A stretch of DNA of 23,908 nt from Sphaeroforma sirkka (Eukaryota; Opisthokonta; Ichthyosporea; Ichthyophonida): NCBI GenBank assembly GCA_001586965.3, contig LUCW03001886.1, forward strand, positions 1 to 23,908. Direction: 5' to 3'. Within the stretch, counting starts at the first letter, position 1. Every line of letters starts with the position of its first letter. Below are positions 8,556-18,045 of this stretch, in pieces. The translations under genes and the position numbers were made by a program. Under the pieces are notes generated by a model. The model ran no database searches and was not told where the DNA came from. It was given only the letters and a program-made list of their open reading frames with translations.

Positions 8556-9155
8556 TGTAAACTTCGATGGATATCTCTATATTTTAAACTATATTATATA
8601 AACTAAGATACAATTTAAGTCAGCTAGGGTTTAGCAGTGGTAACTTGTGTAAGAATGATCGGGACTGCCTCTTGGTAAGAGCCTTAATATCCTCGATCAC
8701 ACAGGACGTACCTCTAGCTGTTCTTTATTGAATAATTTTCACTAGAAATACTAAGTGTTCATGACCATAAGTCTAATTTGTAGATAGACATAAGAACGTA
8801 AGTCAAGTTAATACATTAGCTAATATAAATAAAGTTCCATCTGAAGAAAAGTTAAAAAAGAAAAAGACTGATTGGATTTTGGAGATTGGCGGGAAAACCA
8901 AAACCTGTAAGCAGTAGTTCAGAGATTATAAAATTTAGTTTATAATATCCTACATCTACTATCGTCTCAAATAGGTCCAAGTAAATGAGCCATACCAAAT
9001 ACTCAGGCTATTGGAGCCATCAAAGTGAATTTAGAACACTTTGGAAATATTGGAAAAAGAAATAGTATTAAATTATTTTAAATACAAAAATAAAACCAAT
9101 GCGTTATCTCATTTGATCTTGATATTGTAGACTGACCAGAGGCATATGTTCCGTG
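8556..9155 (-). repeat. Solo LTR of the Ty3/gypsy-like family, diverged
   Basis: A minus-strand copy of the LTR found at 1540-2137 and elsewhere. Its 3' end (TGTAAACTTCGATGG on the plus strand at 8556) is sharp. The 5' end is worn, ending at about 9155 near GGCATATGTTCCGTG. It has more substitutions than the four paired LTRs, so it is older. The inner hairpin CTCTT-ACC-AAGAG and the AATAAA site are kept. No internal element sequence flanks it, so it is a solo LTR, probably left by LTR-LTR recombination. It sits inside the second gag-like pseudogene. Confidence 0.85.
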
Positions 9156-9189
9156 TTTTCTTCCACGTTCAGGTGTTCTCCATGGCATT

Positions 9190-9790
9190 GAGAATCTTCT
9201 CTAACAGATTGTTTATCTGGTGATGTCTGAGTCCATCAATAATGGTTCTATTGATTTGCTCTGGATCAGTGTAGTGCTTTGTGATTTACGTCTCTGAGTC
9301 ACGTATTTCATTGAATAGCTTGGTCTTCTTAGTTGCATCAGTGAAATCTAATAGATATCTCACTAGTACTGGATATTGACGCAATTGTGGCATTGATTTA
9401 GCTAAGAACAACTATATGCATTGCATAGGAAACTGTATATTGTCTTCCACAGATTTCCATTTTGGAATAAATTCTAACAGTAACTTCGGAAATTTTGAGG
9501 TCTTTAGTAGTTTAAATAATGCTGGTTCACTATCCTTATCGTCGAATCGTAAACGCATGATTTCTAGCTCACTACATAATGTACTGACTAAATATAGCTA
9601 CTTCATCCTCCGCGTCGTCACTACACGCATTGATGGCTTGATCGTATTTCTTTCCGAGGTCTGTGTCTACCAGAGGCATGCGACGCTCAGGTACCTGATC
9701 ATAAACCCCTACTCACATCTTGTATAGACTCGCGATAGCTACAGGTTCTGTTGCCACTAGTTTGGATATGAACATACTGACCAAGAAGTA
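9190..9790 (-). pseudogene. gag-like N-terminal part, second retroelement
   Basis: Minus-strand frames read through with four stops or frame changes: about 9770 to 9585 (ERRMPLVDTDLGKKYDQAIN), then 9557 to 9190 (MRLRFDDKDSEPALFKLLKT, VRYLLDFTDATKKTKLFNE, INNLLEKILNAMENT). The helical, charged composition fits a capsid, and its continuation across the solo LTR carries a zinc knuckle (8056-8120). This supports a Gag of a second LTR retroelement type. Identification is by context and composition only. Confidence 0.5.
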
Positions 9791-9940
9791 ATTTCCAGAA
9801 CAATGCTCTTGTCTATTTCTAAAATAGGTAAGTGACCAGGAAGTAATTTCCACGACAATGCTCTTATCTATTTCTAAAATGAGGAAGTGACCAGGAAGTA
9901 ATTTTCATGGCAAATGCTCTTGTCTATTTCTAAATGCATT
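9779..9940. repeat. Tandem repeat, about 55 bp, three copies
   Basis: Three units begin GACCAAGAAGTAATTTCC (9779), GACCAGGAAGTAATTTCC (9834) and GACCAGGAAGTAATTTTC (9889), each continuing through AATGCTCTTGTCTATTTC. They differ by a few bases. The array lies upstream of the second gag-like pseudogene in its reading direction. Confidence 0.85.
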
Positions 9941-9948
9941 GCTGGCGC

Positions 9949-10173
9949 CTAAAGTGGTACCCTGTTAGGTGGACGTTGACTCGAGCTACAACCTGGGGTC
10001 AGTTCCCCTACTAGGCTACTCCCTGTCCATGCCATGCATGTTGGTGCCATTCCGCCTCCATCATACACTACTTTCCTGGTTGCTATCGGCATCTTGGGTT
10101 GTCTGTGTTGGTGTATGTGTTGCAAGTTATTAGTAAAGACTTGTGTTATATTCGTTACGAATAGATGCTTCAC
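9949..10173 (-). pseudogene. Coding-like frame, possible start of second gag
   Basis: A 74-codon minus-strand frame whose later part (KMPIATRKVVYDGGGMAPTC then ELTPGCSSSQRPP) looks like protein rather than random sequence. It lies just upstream of the 55-bp repeat and the gag-like remnant at 9190-9790, in the same direction, so it may be that gag's N-terminal region. No motif identifies it. The frame ends at 9949, before the repeat array. Confidence 0.3.
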
Positions 10174-10219
10174 TCCCCTTGTCTTTGCTGATAACTTGTT
10201 AAAAAAACAAAAATAAAAT

Positions 10220-10960
10220 TTGACTTCTTTTACCTACCTTTGTTGTTATAACGCTTTGCTGCAATTCCGTGGATTTTTTTTTCTCGATACGTGTTGATCA
10301 GCAGCTTGTTGTGTTCCTTCCTGTGATTGGGAATATGTTCTTGTTGTTTGTTTACAAACCTAATTCGTCACGTGTGAACTTAGCTATGTATATTTCATAT
10401 GTGCTGTGAGTTTTCTTTGTCGTATGATGTCTTAGCTATGTCTATTTTCTCATATGAGATTCAGCCTTGATTTGACATGTGATGACGCATTGTATGGGTG
10501 TTCGGTCATATACTGAACTGTTGTGGTGTTGTTCTCACTGTGATGTTCGGTCCCAACCGAACTATGTTGATGTCTGGTCCCGTATCAAACTGATGTAATG
10601 GTCACTGACCAACAATAGTATGCTGTATACTCGTCTGTGATTTTATGTGTATGTTTACCCCAGTTTTTTTATGATTATTGCCACTAATAGTGTTACTCCT
10701 TGGTGTCCGCAGTTGTTGTGAAGACACTGTGCCTATTTGTTCCGTACTTATACAGATTACTGAGAGTCTTTGTATTTATATATTAGTCATTCACTCGTAG
10801 TTCATTGTAGTCAGATCACTAATCGTTATATTCTGACATTTCACATTGATTTTCTCTTCAATCTACATTGATCATCTTAGTATTTCGTATACTTGATTAG
10901 ATTTTTGTTCGTTGTCTTACCGTTCTTTTATAACTACTATAAGTTTATTATATTTGGGTA
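10220..10960. other. T-rich region with short repeats and a hairpin cluster
   Basis: No gene is seen. It contains imperfect direct repeats of CTTAGCTATGT (about 10380 and 10430), the hairpin cluster at 10500-10611, and one member of a 50-bp imperfect repeat pair (10888-10938; the other is 11109-11159). Given the minus-strand pseudogenes on its left it could be the leader or LTR of the second element, but I find no paired LTR. Confidence 0.4.
10500..10611. repeat. Cluster of four small hairpins
   Basis: Four inverted repeats follow each other within 112 bp: GTTCGGT-5-ACTGAAC (10500-10518), a perfect GTTCGGT-4-ACCGAAC (10545-10562), GTCTGGT-5-ATCAAAC with one mismatch (10572-10590), and TGGTC-3-GACCA (10599-10611). 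The related arms suggest a decayed repeat unit in which pairing is partly kept. Confidence 0.65.
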
Positions 10961-10961
10961 T

Positions 10962-11033
<72 letters not shown>
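10961..11033. repeat. (CA)n(TA)n microsatellite
   Basis: A short CA run (10962-10974) continues into about 30 uninterrupted TA units. It is a simple repeat, and its length is likely to vary between individuals. Confidence 0.97.
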
Positions 11034-11036
<3 letters not shown>

Positions 11037-11789
11037 TTATATATATTGTAGATATGCTTTGACTGGTTGTATATTTGTTTATATATTTATTAGTTATATA
11101 ACTTCTCTTATACTTGATCAGATTGTTGTTGGTTGTAATTTTGTCTATGATAACTACTTACATGTATATGTTGTGGTGGTACATCTATGTGCTTGTATAT
11201 GTTTGATATGTATTCTTCTGTGTACAAATTGTCTACGTATTCTGAGTGTATTGGTTTTTTTATGTATCTAGTTTTCTGATGTAAGTTTGATTCATATCCC
11301 AAGTATATTAAACTTATAGTTCTTACCCTTTCTTGATCATTCGATCGTATGTCACTTGGTTTCTTATTCCTGATGTCTTAGACTTGTAGGCTTTTTGACA
11401 TAAAGTTGACTTTATTTATTATCATGACTTCCTATCTAGATCGTCTTTAAGTACTTTGCACACTTAATCTGATTCTTTAGAGCCTATTTTATGATTGCAT
11501 AAGTCATCAATTGCCTATGTATTTGCCTGTGTAGAAATCTGATGCTCTAGACTATCGGGTTTTGCCCTAGATTATCTGGTTGTTGTTTTTGCTCAGCCGA
11601 TGTAGCATTTAATACACGTCTGATGTCTCTTATCCACCCACACCAGGCCCTCCGTAATGTCACAATGGTTTGTCTTCTATTCTTTGAAGAATACAGTTGT
11701 TCCATAGAGTACTGTGATGTCTTCTTGATCCGATTCATTTCTAATGCTCTTTTTTAGAGTGTTCCATTGATCTGATTCTACCTATGATG
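11034..11789. other. AT-rich region, no gene identified
   Basis: Low-complexity TA-rich sequence, then the second member of the 50-bp imperfect repeat (11109-11159, beginning CTTGATCAGATTGTTG). A 63-codon minus-strand frame (11547-11738) contains RRAWCGWIRDIRRVLN but has no recognisable family. I would not call a gene. Confidence 0.4.
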
Positions 11790-12720
11790 TGCCTTGGATT
11801 GTTTGTTGCCATCAAGGCGAGTTGTTCTCTGATATCGCCTTATTATGGTTATCGGTGATGTAATATAAACTTCTAGGGAGTGTTATGACCTATTCATTAT
11901 TGGTGTCTCAGTGATGTGCTTACTTAAAACTCTCTAGTGTGTTGTGAAGTGTATTATCTTCTAAGATGTCAGCGTTGTAACAAATCACAATGACATCAAT
12001 TACATTGACATTTCTGTTTAGTTTTCATATGTTGAGGACTTTCCAACATTCATAAATATATCACGATGTCACTTTTGTCCGGTTTCGCCCCAACACTCTT
12101 TTACACACAACACAGCTTTGTCTTCGCTTCTCGTCTTTCTTCTGGTGTGAATTGACATTGTTTGTTCCCAAGGCGAGTTGTTCTCTGATATAGCTTTATT
12201 ATGGTTGTCAGGTGACGTAATATAAACTACTTAGGGAGTGTCATAACCTATTCACTATTGGCGTCTCTGCAATCTGCTTACTTCAAACTCTCTAGTGTGT
12301 TGTGAGGTGTATTATTTTACATGATGTAAGTGTTGTAACAAATCACAATGACATCAATCACATTGACATTTCGGTTTAATTTTCAGATGTTGAGGACTTT
12401 CCACCATTGATAAATTTATCACGATGACACTTATGTCTGGTTTCACCCAGACTTAAACACAAAAAGAAACGCCTGATATTTACTTTCTTGTTATTTTTGG
12501 ATAGCGAATCATGATGAGGGCTTCTTCATCGCTTCTCGTCGTTCCTCTGATGTGCCTTGACGTCGAGGGCTTCTCACTATTGATAAATATATCACGATGA
12601 CACTTATGTCGGGTTTCGTCCAGACACTTTTACACACAACAAAAAATCCCTGATATTTACTTTCTTGTTTTTCTTAAGTAGCGTATCACGAATTGAGGAG
12701 CGGCTTCTTCTTTGCTTTGT
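11790..12720. repeat. Diverged tandem repeat, about 356 bp period
   Basis: Two nearly complete units are recognisable by CAAGGCGAGTTGTTCTCTG at 11813 and 12169, and share GTTGTAACAAATCACAATGA and GTTGAGGACTTTCCA in order. A third, shortened unit starts at about 12550 with GATGTGCCTTGACGTCGAGG and keeps only the end (ATAAATATATCACGATGACA, then CCTGATATTTACTTTCTTG). The third unit lacks most of the middle. Function unknown; it could be a satellite or a duplicated leader. Confidence 0.8.
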
Positions 12721-14595
12721 TTTTCGTTCCGGCTGCTTGTTGTTCTTAGCCTGTTGATAGTTTATTGTTAGTTCTCTTGTTGCATTCCCGTCACCGCTCA
12801 TGGGCACCCGTTTTTGTTTGATTTCTTGTATTGGAGTATTACACTCGTGTTTATCCAGTAGGTCAAGATTCTTGCTCACTTGTTGTCTTTTTTGTCGTGC
12901 GAACTCTGTCTTTGTTTGATTTATCTAAGTAAGGATATTGCTAATATGTTGGGTACAGAGAATAGTTGTAATGTACTGTAATCATAGCAGGTCACGGAGT
13001 ATCAAATCATATATAATACGCAAGTATATAAAAATAGGATATTAATATACACAGCGTCGCATTTAAGGTAGAGGTTTTACTAGGTGGTATTTAACAATTT
13101 TATGTATCTTAAGATACTAAAAGATGGTAAACAATGGCTTTCCTCTATAACATCCTATATTGAGATGACTCATAGGATACAGGCTGAAGGCTGGAAACAA
13201 AGTTTTTATTTTATAATAATAACCCTAGGGTTTACAGCCTAAAATTCTATTGACTTGGTTTCTTAACAAACCAATCAATGATAACTCAGGACCAGCCTCG
13301 GGTCGCCATTAGGGAATGCCACGCCAACCTGGGACGGAACGTATATATATATATATATATATATATGTTTCTTAAATGATCAATTAAGCTGAAACCCTGG
13401 ACAATGTGTACTTTCCTTAAAAGGACAAAATCCGTTTCATCGGAAGCGACTGGCAAAGCGCAATAGTGCATAGCCAACACAACTGTCAAACGGGGTGACC
13501 GTTATTAATATCTAGGCGAAACCCCGTCTAGCCTCACTTTTTGACTAGTAGCTTTAAAGCTATTAAGACCTGAGTCGTAAGCTAACTTACTTATTTTGTT
13601 TACAAGCGCAATTTAATATATATTGAAATACATAGCACACTTATTACTAGACATCGACAACTGTAGTATAGTCCTACATCGGTTTACAGTACGACCAAAA
13701 GAAACAATTGGCCTCTTTTCAAGTACTATTATCTCAGCTAGGAAAAGCCCCTAGTATGAGAGAACCAAATTGAGTCTTTATTTGTGATTACTAATTCACT
13801 AGATTTGTATTTTCACTCGCATTTCTCTCTCACACGCGAGGTCCCCGGTTTGTAACTCATCGGTTCTACCGCTAATATATCTAATGACTCCAAAATCAGA
13901 AAAAAACTCAGAACGTAATGATTCTGCGGTTTTATGTTTTGAATTGGGGTTTTGACGCGTTCTTAGGGGCTACACGTACGCTGATAGTTGTGTCAAGTAG
14001 GCTGTCGGTTCGGTTACCCTTTCTCAATCGAACATTGTGAAAATAGCCAAGTTGAGACTTTGCAGCATGTACACCTGTATATTCCGCCAATCGCAGCTCT
14101 CTCTACAAATGCGGTGTGATAATATTCTTCGCTTCAACCGAATTGAACAGCGTTCGTAACCACTGGGAGCGATCATTATTTTCATTGTAAAATCTTTAAA
14201 GACTATATAAATTCTGCTCTATTGAAAGCTACGGATAGCATTCCATTGAAGGGTGAATTGTACAGGAGACAGTACCTTGCTAACCTTTGCTTGATACATT
14301 ATAACATATTGATTTCTAGATATTTAATCTGATAAACAAAGTATTTAGGTCACACTAGCTCACAAGACATATTGTCTTTAAGTTGTCAGTAGCATACACC
14401 CTTATTAGTTATTGGCAACGCTTGACTATTCTTGGTTAATAACTAGTAGCATGAGCCAGGTTAATTCGTTCGATCCCTTATATTTTGGTTCTATTTATAT
14501 TTTTCTTCTACTCGAGGATCATGGCCAGATGTCTAACAATTTAAAATTGCTTTATACCCGCCAGTCCGCTGCTTTGTTGTTCGAGTGAAAATTCA
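12721..14595. other. Gene-poor AT-rich spacer
   Basis: No supported gene. A 91-codon minus-strand frame (12604-12879) is Lys/Arg/Gln-rich and overlaps the repeat. Small structures are a hairpin TTGGTTT/AAACCAA (13255-13274), a (TA)n run (13342-13366) next to the moderately GC-rich 13290-13341, which may be a SINE fragment, and a perfect palindrome TAGCTTTAAAGCTA (13549-13562). No tRNA gene could be confirmed. Confidence 0.45.
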
Positions 14596-15024
14596 ATAGG
14601 CACATAAAGCTAGGAGTGCTAGGAGTAATATTTTATTAAAGCTCTCAACATCTGACTCGACTCTAGTTGATGTCCATGAAATTGGTGGTAGACCAATACG
14701 TCTACTCCATATATTGGACCATGGTTTCTCACGAATGTCCTAAACATCATTCCTAAGATTATTTTGTCCATGCATACCCCAGTGTATAGTACTTTGCAAA
14801 TCGTTGGTCACTAAATGTACTCTCAGACAATGAACACGGGTTGACAAAAGAACATAAACTTCGTCACCGCCACTTCGTTCGTTGTGAGTGTACATACATC
14901 ATCTAACCACCTTTTAAATTCATAGGCACTTTGTAGACAAAGGGTTCTGTGCTTATAGTTTACATTATGCCAATCTAAACATAAACAAAACTTACTCACA
15001 GTCATACCAGACTTCGAGCGGTAG
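14596..15024 (-). repeat. Shared 3' flank, right arm of inverted duplication
   Basis: Inverted copy of 6530-6950, next to the 3' LTR of the right element. It includes the same 60-codon frame (14823-15005). It has one small insertion (about 10 bp) near 14611-14620 that duplicates CTCCTAGC-like sequence. Homology stops at ATAGGCAC (14596), after which the two flanks are unrelated. Confidence 0.88.
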
Positions 15025-15622
15025 TGTAAATTTCGATGGAAAATTACTAGGTTTCAAACTATACTAAACTAAAATACAATTTAGTCAGTTAGGATTTAGC
15101 AGTGGTAGCTTGTGTAAGAATGATCGGGACTGCCTCTTGTCAAGAGCCTAAATATCCTCGATCACACAGGGCGTACCTCTAGCTGTTCTTTATTGAATAA
15201 TTTTCACTAGAAGTACTAAATGTTCATGACCACTTGCCTAATTTGTAAATAGACATAATAACGTAAGTCACGTTAATACATTAGCTGATATAAATAAAGT
15301 TCCATCTGAAGAAAAGTTAAAAAAAAGAAAAAAAGACTTATTGGATTTTGGAGATTGGCGGGAGGACCAAAATCTATAAGTAGTAGTTCGGAGATTATAA
15401 AATTTAGTTTATAATATCCTACATCTACTAATGTCTCAAATAGGTCCAAGTAGATGAGTCATACCAAATACTCAGGCTATTGGAGCCATCAAAGTGAATT
15501 TAGAACACTTTGGAAATATTGGAAAAAGAGCTTGTACTAAATTATTTAAAATACAAATAAAACCAATGTATTATCTCAATTGATCTTGATATTTTAGACT
15601 GACCGGAGGCCGTATTTCTACA
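15025..15622 (-). repeat. 3' LTR of right element
   Basis: A 598-bp LTR on the minus strand, ends TGTA/TACA. It shares its diagnostic 3'-LTR bases with 5936-6529, with which it is nearly identical apart from homopolymer lengths. AATAAA is at 15189-15194 (minus). The conserved stem-loop lies at about 15122-15163. Confidence 0.93.
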
Positions 15623-15749
15623 TAGCCCCCAGTAGCTTTTAGAACTACGAACGTACGTTAAGATACGATCTAGTTGGTAAAGCGAAAACCAAAGTAAAAA
15701 CGGTTTCGGTCATGACTTATCGAGTAAGTATGTGCCTATATGTACGAGT

Positions 15750-17060
15750 TCAAGACTCATGTTGTACTCTATGTCGTTTAGTATTTGGTCCAGTAACCAT
15801 TTCCGATGTAGGCGCCTTACGTTTATTATTTGGTAAGGTAATAGCCAAAGGCTGTTCTTCATTAGTAAGTAAGTTTGAACAATTTTCTGCACTGTTGGTA
15901 AGCAGATCAGAAAGTTTAGTCACGTAGGAAGTAGGTGGCAAATAGGGAATTTCAGATCCGTCAGGGTTTGTAGTCACCTGAGGAAACCCTTTTCGTTTAT
16001 CTCGTGTGTTCTTATGTAAACGCTTATTCCATTTCTTATTAAAGATACGAAGAAAGTCGCGAGATTCACGAAATGCATCGGAGGTTAGCCAAGCTACTGT
16101 CCCATCCATGAAACGGGTCTTGTAGTAAGTGTAACCGTCTTCGGATGTTTTGTCAATTATATCTTTGACTTGTGACTCCATAACTGGTACATCAGAATCA
16201 AATGAGCGAGCGAATGAGAGTTCGGAGGTAGGGATACGGTGAGTGCCTAGATTGGTTGCGCTAGTACCATCAATGTTATTCACTTCGTAAGTATCACTCT
16301 TCTCATCATGGTAGGAAATAACAAAAGGTCCTATCGTCTTAGAAGAGAGTTCGGTAACGTTGGCGTTTCGATTTATAATGTTAACGTAATCGCCGACTTT
16401 GAACTGAACAATGTTCTTAGTGTTATTCCATCGGTCATACGCTTTAAGTAGGACGCATTCTTGTGCTCGAGTAAACAGGGGTAAACAACGTTCTGCATAT
16501 GCTCGATCTTTTGTAGCCACGGGGGGCGCAGTTTTATCAAACGTTGCTTGTAATTCACTATAGCGGCCAAAGAAATAGTGAAACGGGAGTGTTCCAGTTT
16601 GAGGATTCATGCAGTTATTCATTTGAGTCTGAACCCATTTCAAATGATAAGGCCACATATCCTCAACGTCGTCTAGTGCGGTACGCAAGAGTTTCTTAAG
16701 TTCTCTATGACGTGTCTCATTTGCACCCTGCGTTTGAGGTTTGTAAGGAACACCACGCCTATGGGTCATGCCTGATACGAGTATAAGTGCCTCCATTACG
16801 TCGGTACAAAACTCACTACCGTTATCAGAACATAGTACTCGGGGGAAACCGAAGTCATTAAAGACATGATAGCATAATTCTGCCACTGTTTGTGGACGTT
16901 TGTTCGGTATTGCATAAAGCAAGTTATAGCCCGAAGCCACACATAAGAAATGACAGATATATACATCGCCAGTATGCTTGGATCGCGGGAGTTTAACCAA
17001 ATCAACTATGACTCGGCGCATCGGTTGGTCTTCTGTCACACTTTTTTTAGGGGTGCCCAA
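15750..17060 (-). CDS. Integrase core, GPF module, chromodomain-like tail
   Basis: A 436-codon open frame encoding the enzyme that inserts element cDNA into chromosomes. The catalytic triad is visible as D20 (VIVDL), D79 (CSDNGSEF) and E115 (GANETRHRELKKLL), 35 residues between the last two, a D,D35E core. A GPF module follows (FKVGDYVNI...IGPFVI, about 220-248). Residues 293-345 (ESQVKDIID...YYKTRF.DGTVAWL..DAF...LRIF) have the pattern of a degenerate chromodomain, as in chromoviruses. The last 26 residues carry KRK and KRHR clusters, a likely bipartite nuclear signal. The frame opens at a TTG (17060); no true start is expected because it is part of Pol. It is separated from the HHCC module by a shift at an A7 run. 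Confidence 0.9.
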   Translation of the reverse strand: MGTPKKSVTEDQPMRRVIVDLVKLPRSKHTGDVYICHFLCVASGYNLLYAIPNKRPQTVAELCYHVFNDFGFPRVLCSDNGSEFCTDVMEALILVSGMTHRRGVPYKPQTQGANETRHRELKKLLRTALDDVEDMWPYHLKWVQTQMNNCMNPQTGTLPFHYFFGRYSELQATFDKTAPPVATKDRAYAERCLPLFTRAQECVLLKAYDRWNNTKNIVQFKVGDYVNIINRNANVTELSSKTIGPFVISYHDEKSDTYEVNNIDGTSATNLGTHRIPTSELSFARSFDSDVPVMESQVKDIIDKTSEDGYTYYKTRFMDGTVAWLTSDAFRESRDFLRIFNKKWNKRLHKNTRDKRKGFPQVTTNPDGSEIPYLPPTSYVTKLSDLLTNSAENCSNLLTNEEQPLAITLPNNKRKAPTSEMVTGPNTKRHRVQHES

Positions 17061-17275
17061 CCGTATCGCTTGATCTGGTTCTTTTCACAATCAGTACAGC
17101 GTCGGTATACTTCACGTATGGTTTCTTTCAGCGCCGGGTGATCAAGCCCTACACGAATAGCCATTTTATAAGTATGCTCATATGCTCGATGCGTTAAATT
17201 ATGTATAATTTTAACTCTACTTTCGAGCTCCTCTAAGTCAGTCAGATTCTGCGTAACGCTGGCTGGATGAACCAT
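17036..17275 (-). CDS. Integrase HHCC zinc-binding module
   Basis: The N-terminal zinc module of retroviral-type integrases, which helps multimerisation and DNA binding. In this 79-codon frame the ligands are H25 and H29 (HNLTH) and C60 and C63 (CTDC), that is HX3H-X30-CX2C. It belongs to the same polypeptide as the core at 15750-17060 in an intact element, but is in a different frame here. The break is at CTAAAAAAAG, where one more A would be needed, or a -1 slip on A-AAA-AAA. Confidence 0.85.
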   Translation of the reverse strand: MVHPASVTQNLTDLEELESRVKIIHNLTHRAYEHTYKMAIRVGLDHPALKETIREVYRRCTDCEKNQIKRYGWAPLKKV

Positions 17276-17478
17276 AGTCCTGTTGGAAAGGGCAACCTCA
17301 GTATCAGGAGGGTAGACTCCTGAGATACATAATTGACAATATTGGATTGTTGAAGTATCTTCTTCAGTTGTTTCGCAACTCCTGGCTGTTCTTTAAGCAG
17401 CGCTTTAAATAGTTGAGTGCGAGCTTCAGGTTCTCTTAGAGTTTTGAGTCTTTGATCCATGGCCTTAGCTAGTTCCAT
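17242..17478 (-). CDS. Pol linker between methyltransferase-like domain and integrase
   Basis: A 78-codon frame (MELAKAMDQRLKTLREPEA...) that is hydrophilic and helical-looking, with no motif I recognise. It overlaps the previous domain's end by 14 bases in a different frame. The break is at an A6 run (CGTAAAAAACATGG). A second frame change near 17330-17350 separates it from the HHCC module. It is probably a spacer in the Pol polyprotein. Confidence 0.6.
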   Translation of the reverse strand: MELAKAMDQRLKTLREPEARTQLFKALLKEQPGVAKQLKKILQQSNIVNYVSQESTLLILRLPFPTGLWFIQPALRRI

Positions 17479-18034
17479 GTTTTTTACGATCTAATGCCGT
17501 TTCAATCGGCATTACCTCGACTGCAATCTTGTTGGGTGCATGTGTTGTACGAGTCTTGAGCTTTTGTTCAAACTCTTTAGACTCCTCTAGTTTAGCTAAG
17601 AATTCGGTTGAGGGTTTCCACTTAGTGGTACCTGCAGGACCGATGCGACAAACAATGGTGTGTTTCCAAGGCGTCTTCTTAATAGAATAGGATCCCTGAT
17701 ACAAGAACGTGTCGGTTTCACGGTCGACATAAATAGGTTCGTCTTGAATCATATTAATTAAATCACGTATCCATGGGTCGGAGTTACGTAAGGGACAACA
17801 CAGCGTAATGGTAGATTTAGTAATATTAACATAATTTAACAACTGTGCGATAAGTTGACAAGGTGGGTTAGCCCACGCATTATGCTTTGATAAGTCAAGC
17901 TGAAATGCATCACCTTTAGGATGAGTCAACGACCTATATTCAGAAACCTGTTTGTTATGTTCTGCGGCGAACATATCAACAGTAAATGGACCCCATCGTG
18001 ATTGAGCGAGGTTAAACCATTTCTTATTTAGCAT
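17465..18034 (-). CDS. Dam/DNA N6-adenine methyltransferase-like domain in Pol
   Basis: A 189-codon frame directly after RNase H. It shows WGPFTVDMFAAEHNKQV at residues 14-30, GDAFQLDL at 41-48 and AWANPPCQLIAQLLNYV at 53-69. The order VD.FA...N, DAF, W.NPP..LI matches the domain reported in some Ty3/gypsy and DIRS elements and related to phage Dam-type methyltransferases. NPP would correspond to the catalytic DPPY/NPPF motif. Here the fourth residue is Cys rather than an aromatic, so catalysis is doubtful. Its role in element life cycles is unknown. A one-base shift around the AGAAAACAG stretch near 18065 separates it from RNase H. Confidence 0.75.
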   Translation of the reverse strand: MLNKKWFNLAQSRWGPFTVDMFAAEHNKQVSEYRSLTHPKGDAFQLDLSKHNAWANPPCQLIAQLLNYVNITKSTITLCCPLRNSDPWIRDLINMIQDEPIYVDRETDTFLYQGSYSIKKTPWKHTIVCRIGPAGTTKWKPSTEFLAKLEESKEFEQKLKTRTTHAPNKIAVEVMPIETALDRKKHGTS

Positions 18035-18045
18035 CCAATCGGTTG

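Noticed and set aside
10912..11271. 119-codon frame across the microsatellite
   Set aside because: Most of it translates the TA repeat (alternating Tyr/Ile); it is low-complexity and not a gene.
13800..13880. Possible tRNA or SINE head around GGTTTGTAACTC
   Set aside because: The B-box match is weak and no A box lies at a suitable distance on either strand.
15712..15927. Plus-strand frames opposite pol and gag (also 16950-17141, 20028-20469, 21522-21761)
   Set aside because: They are antisense shadows of the integrase, nucleocapsid and gag frames, with no features of their own.
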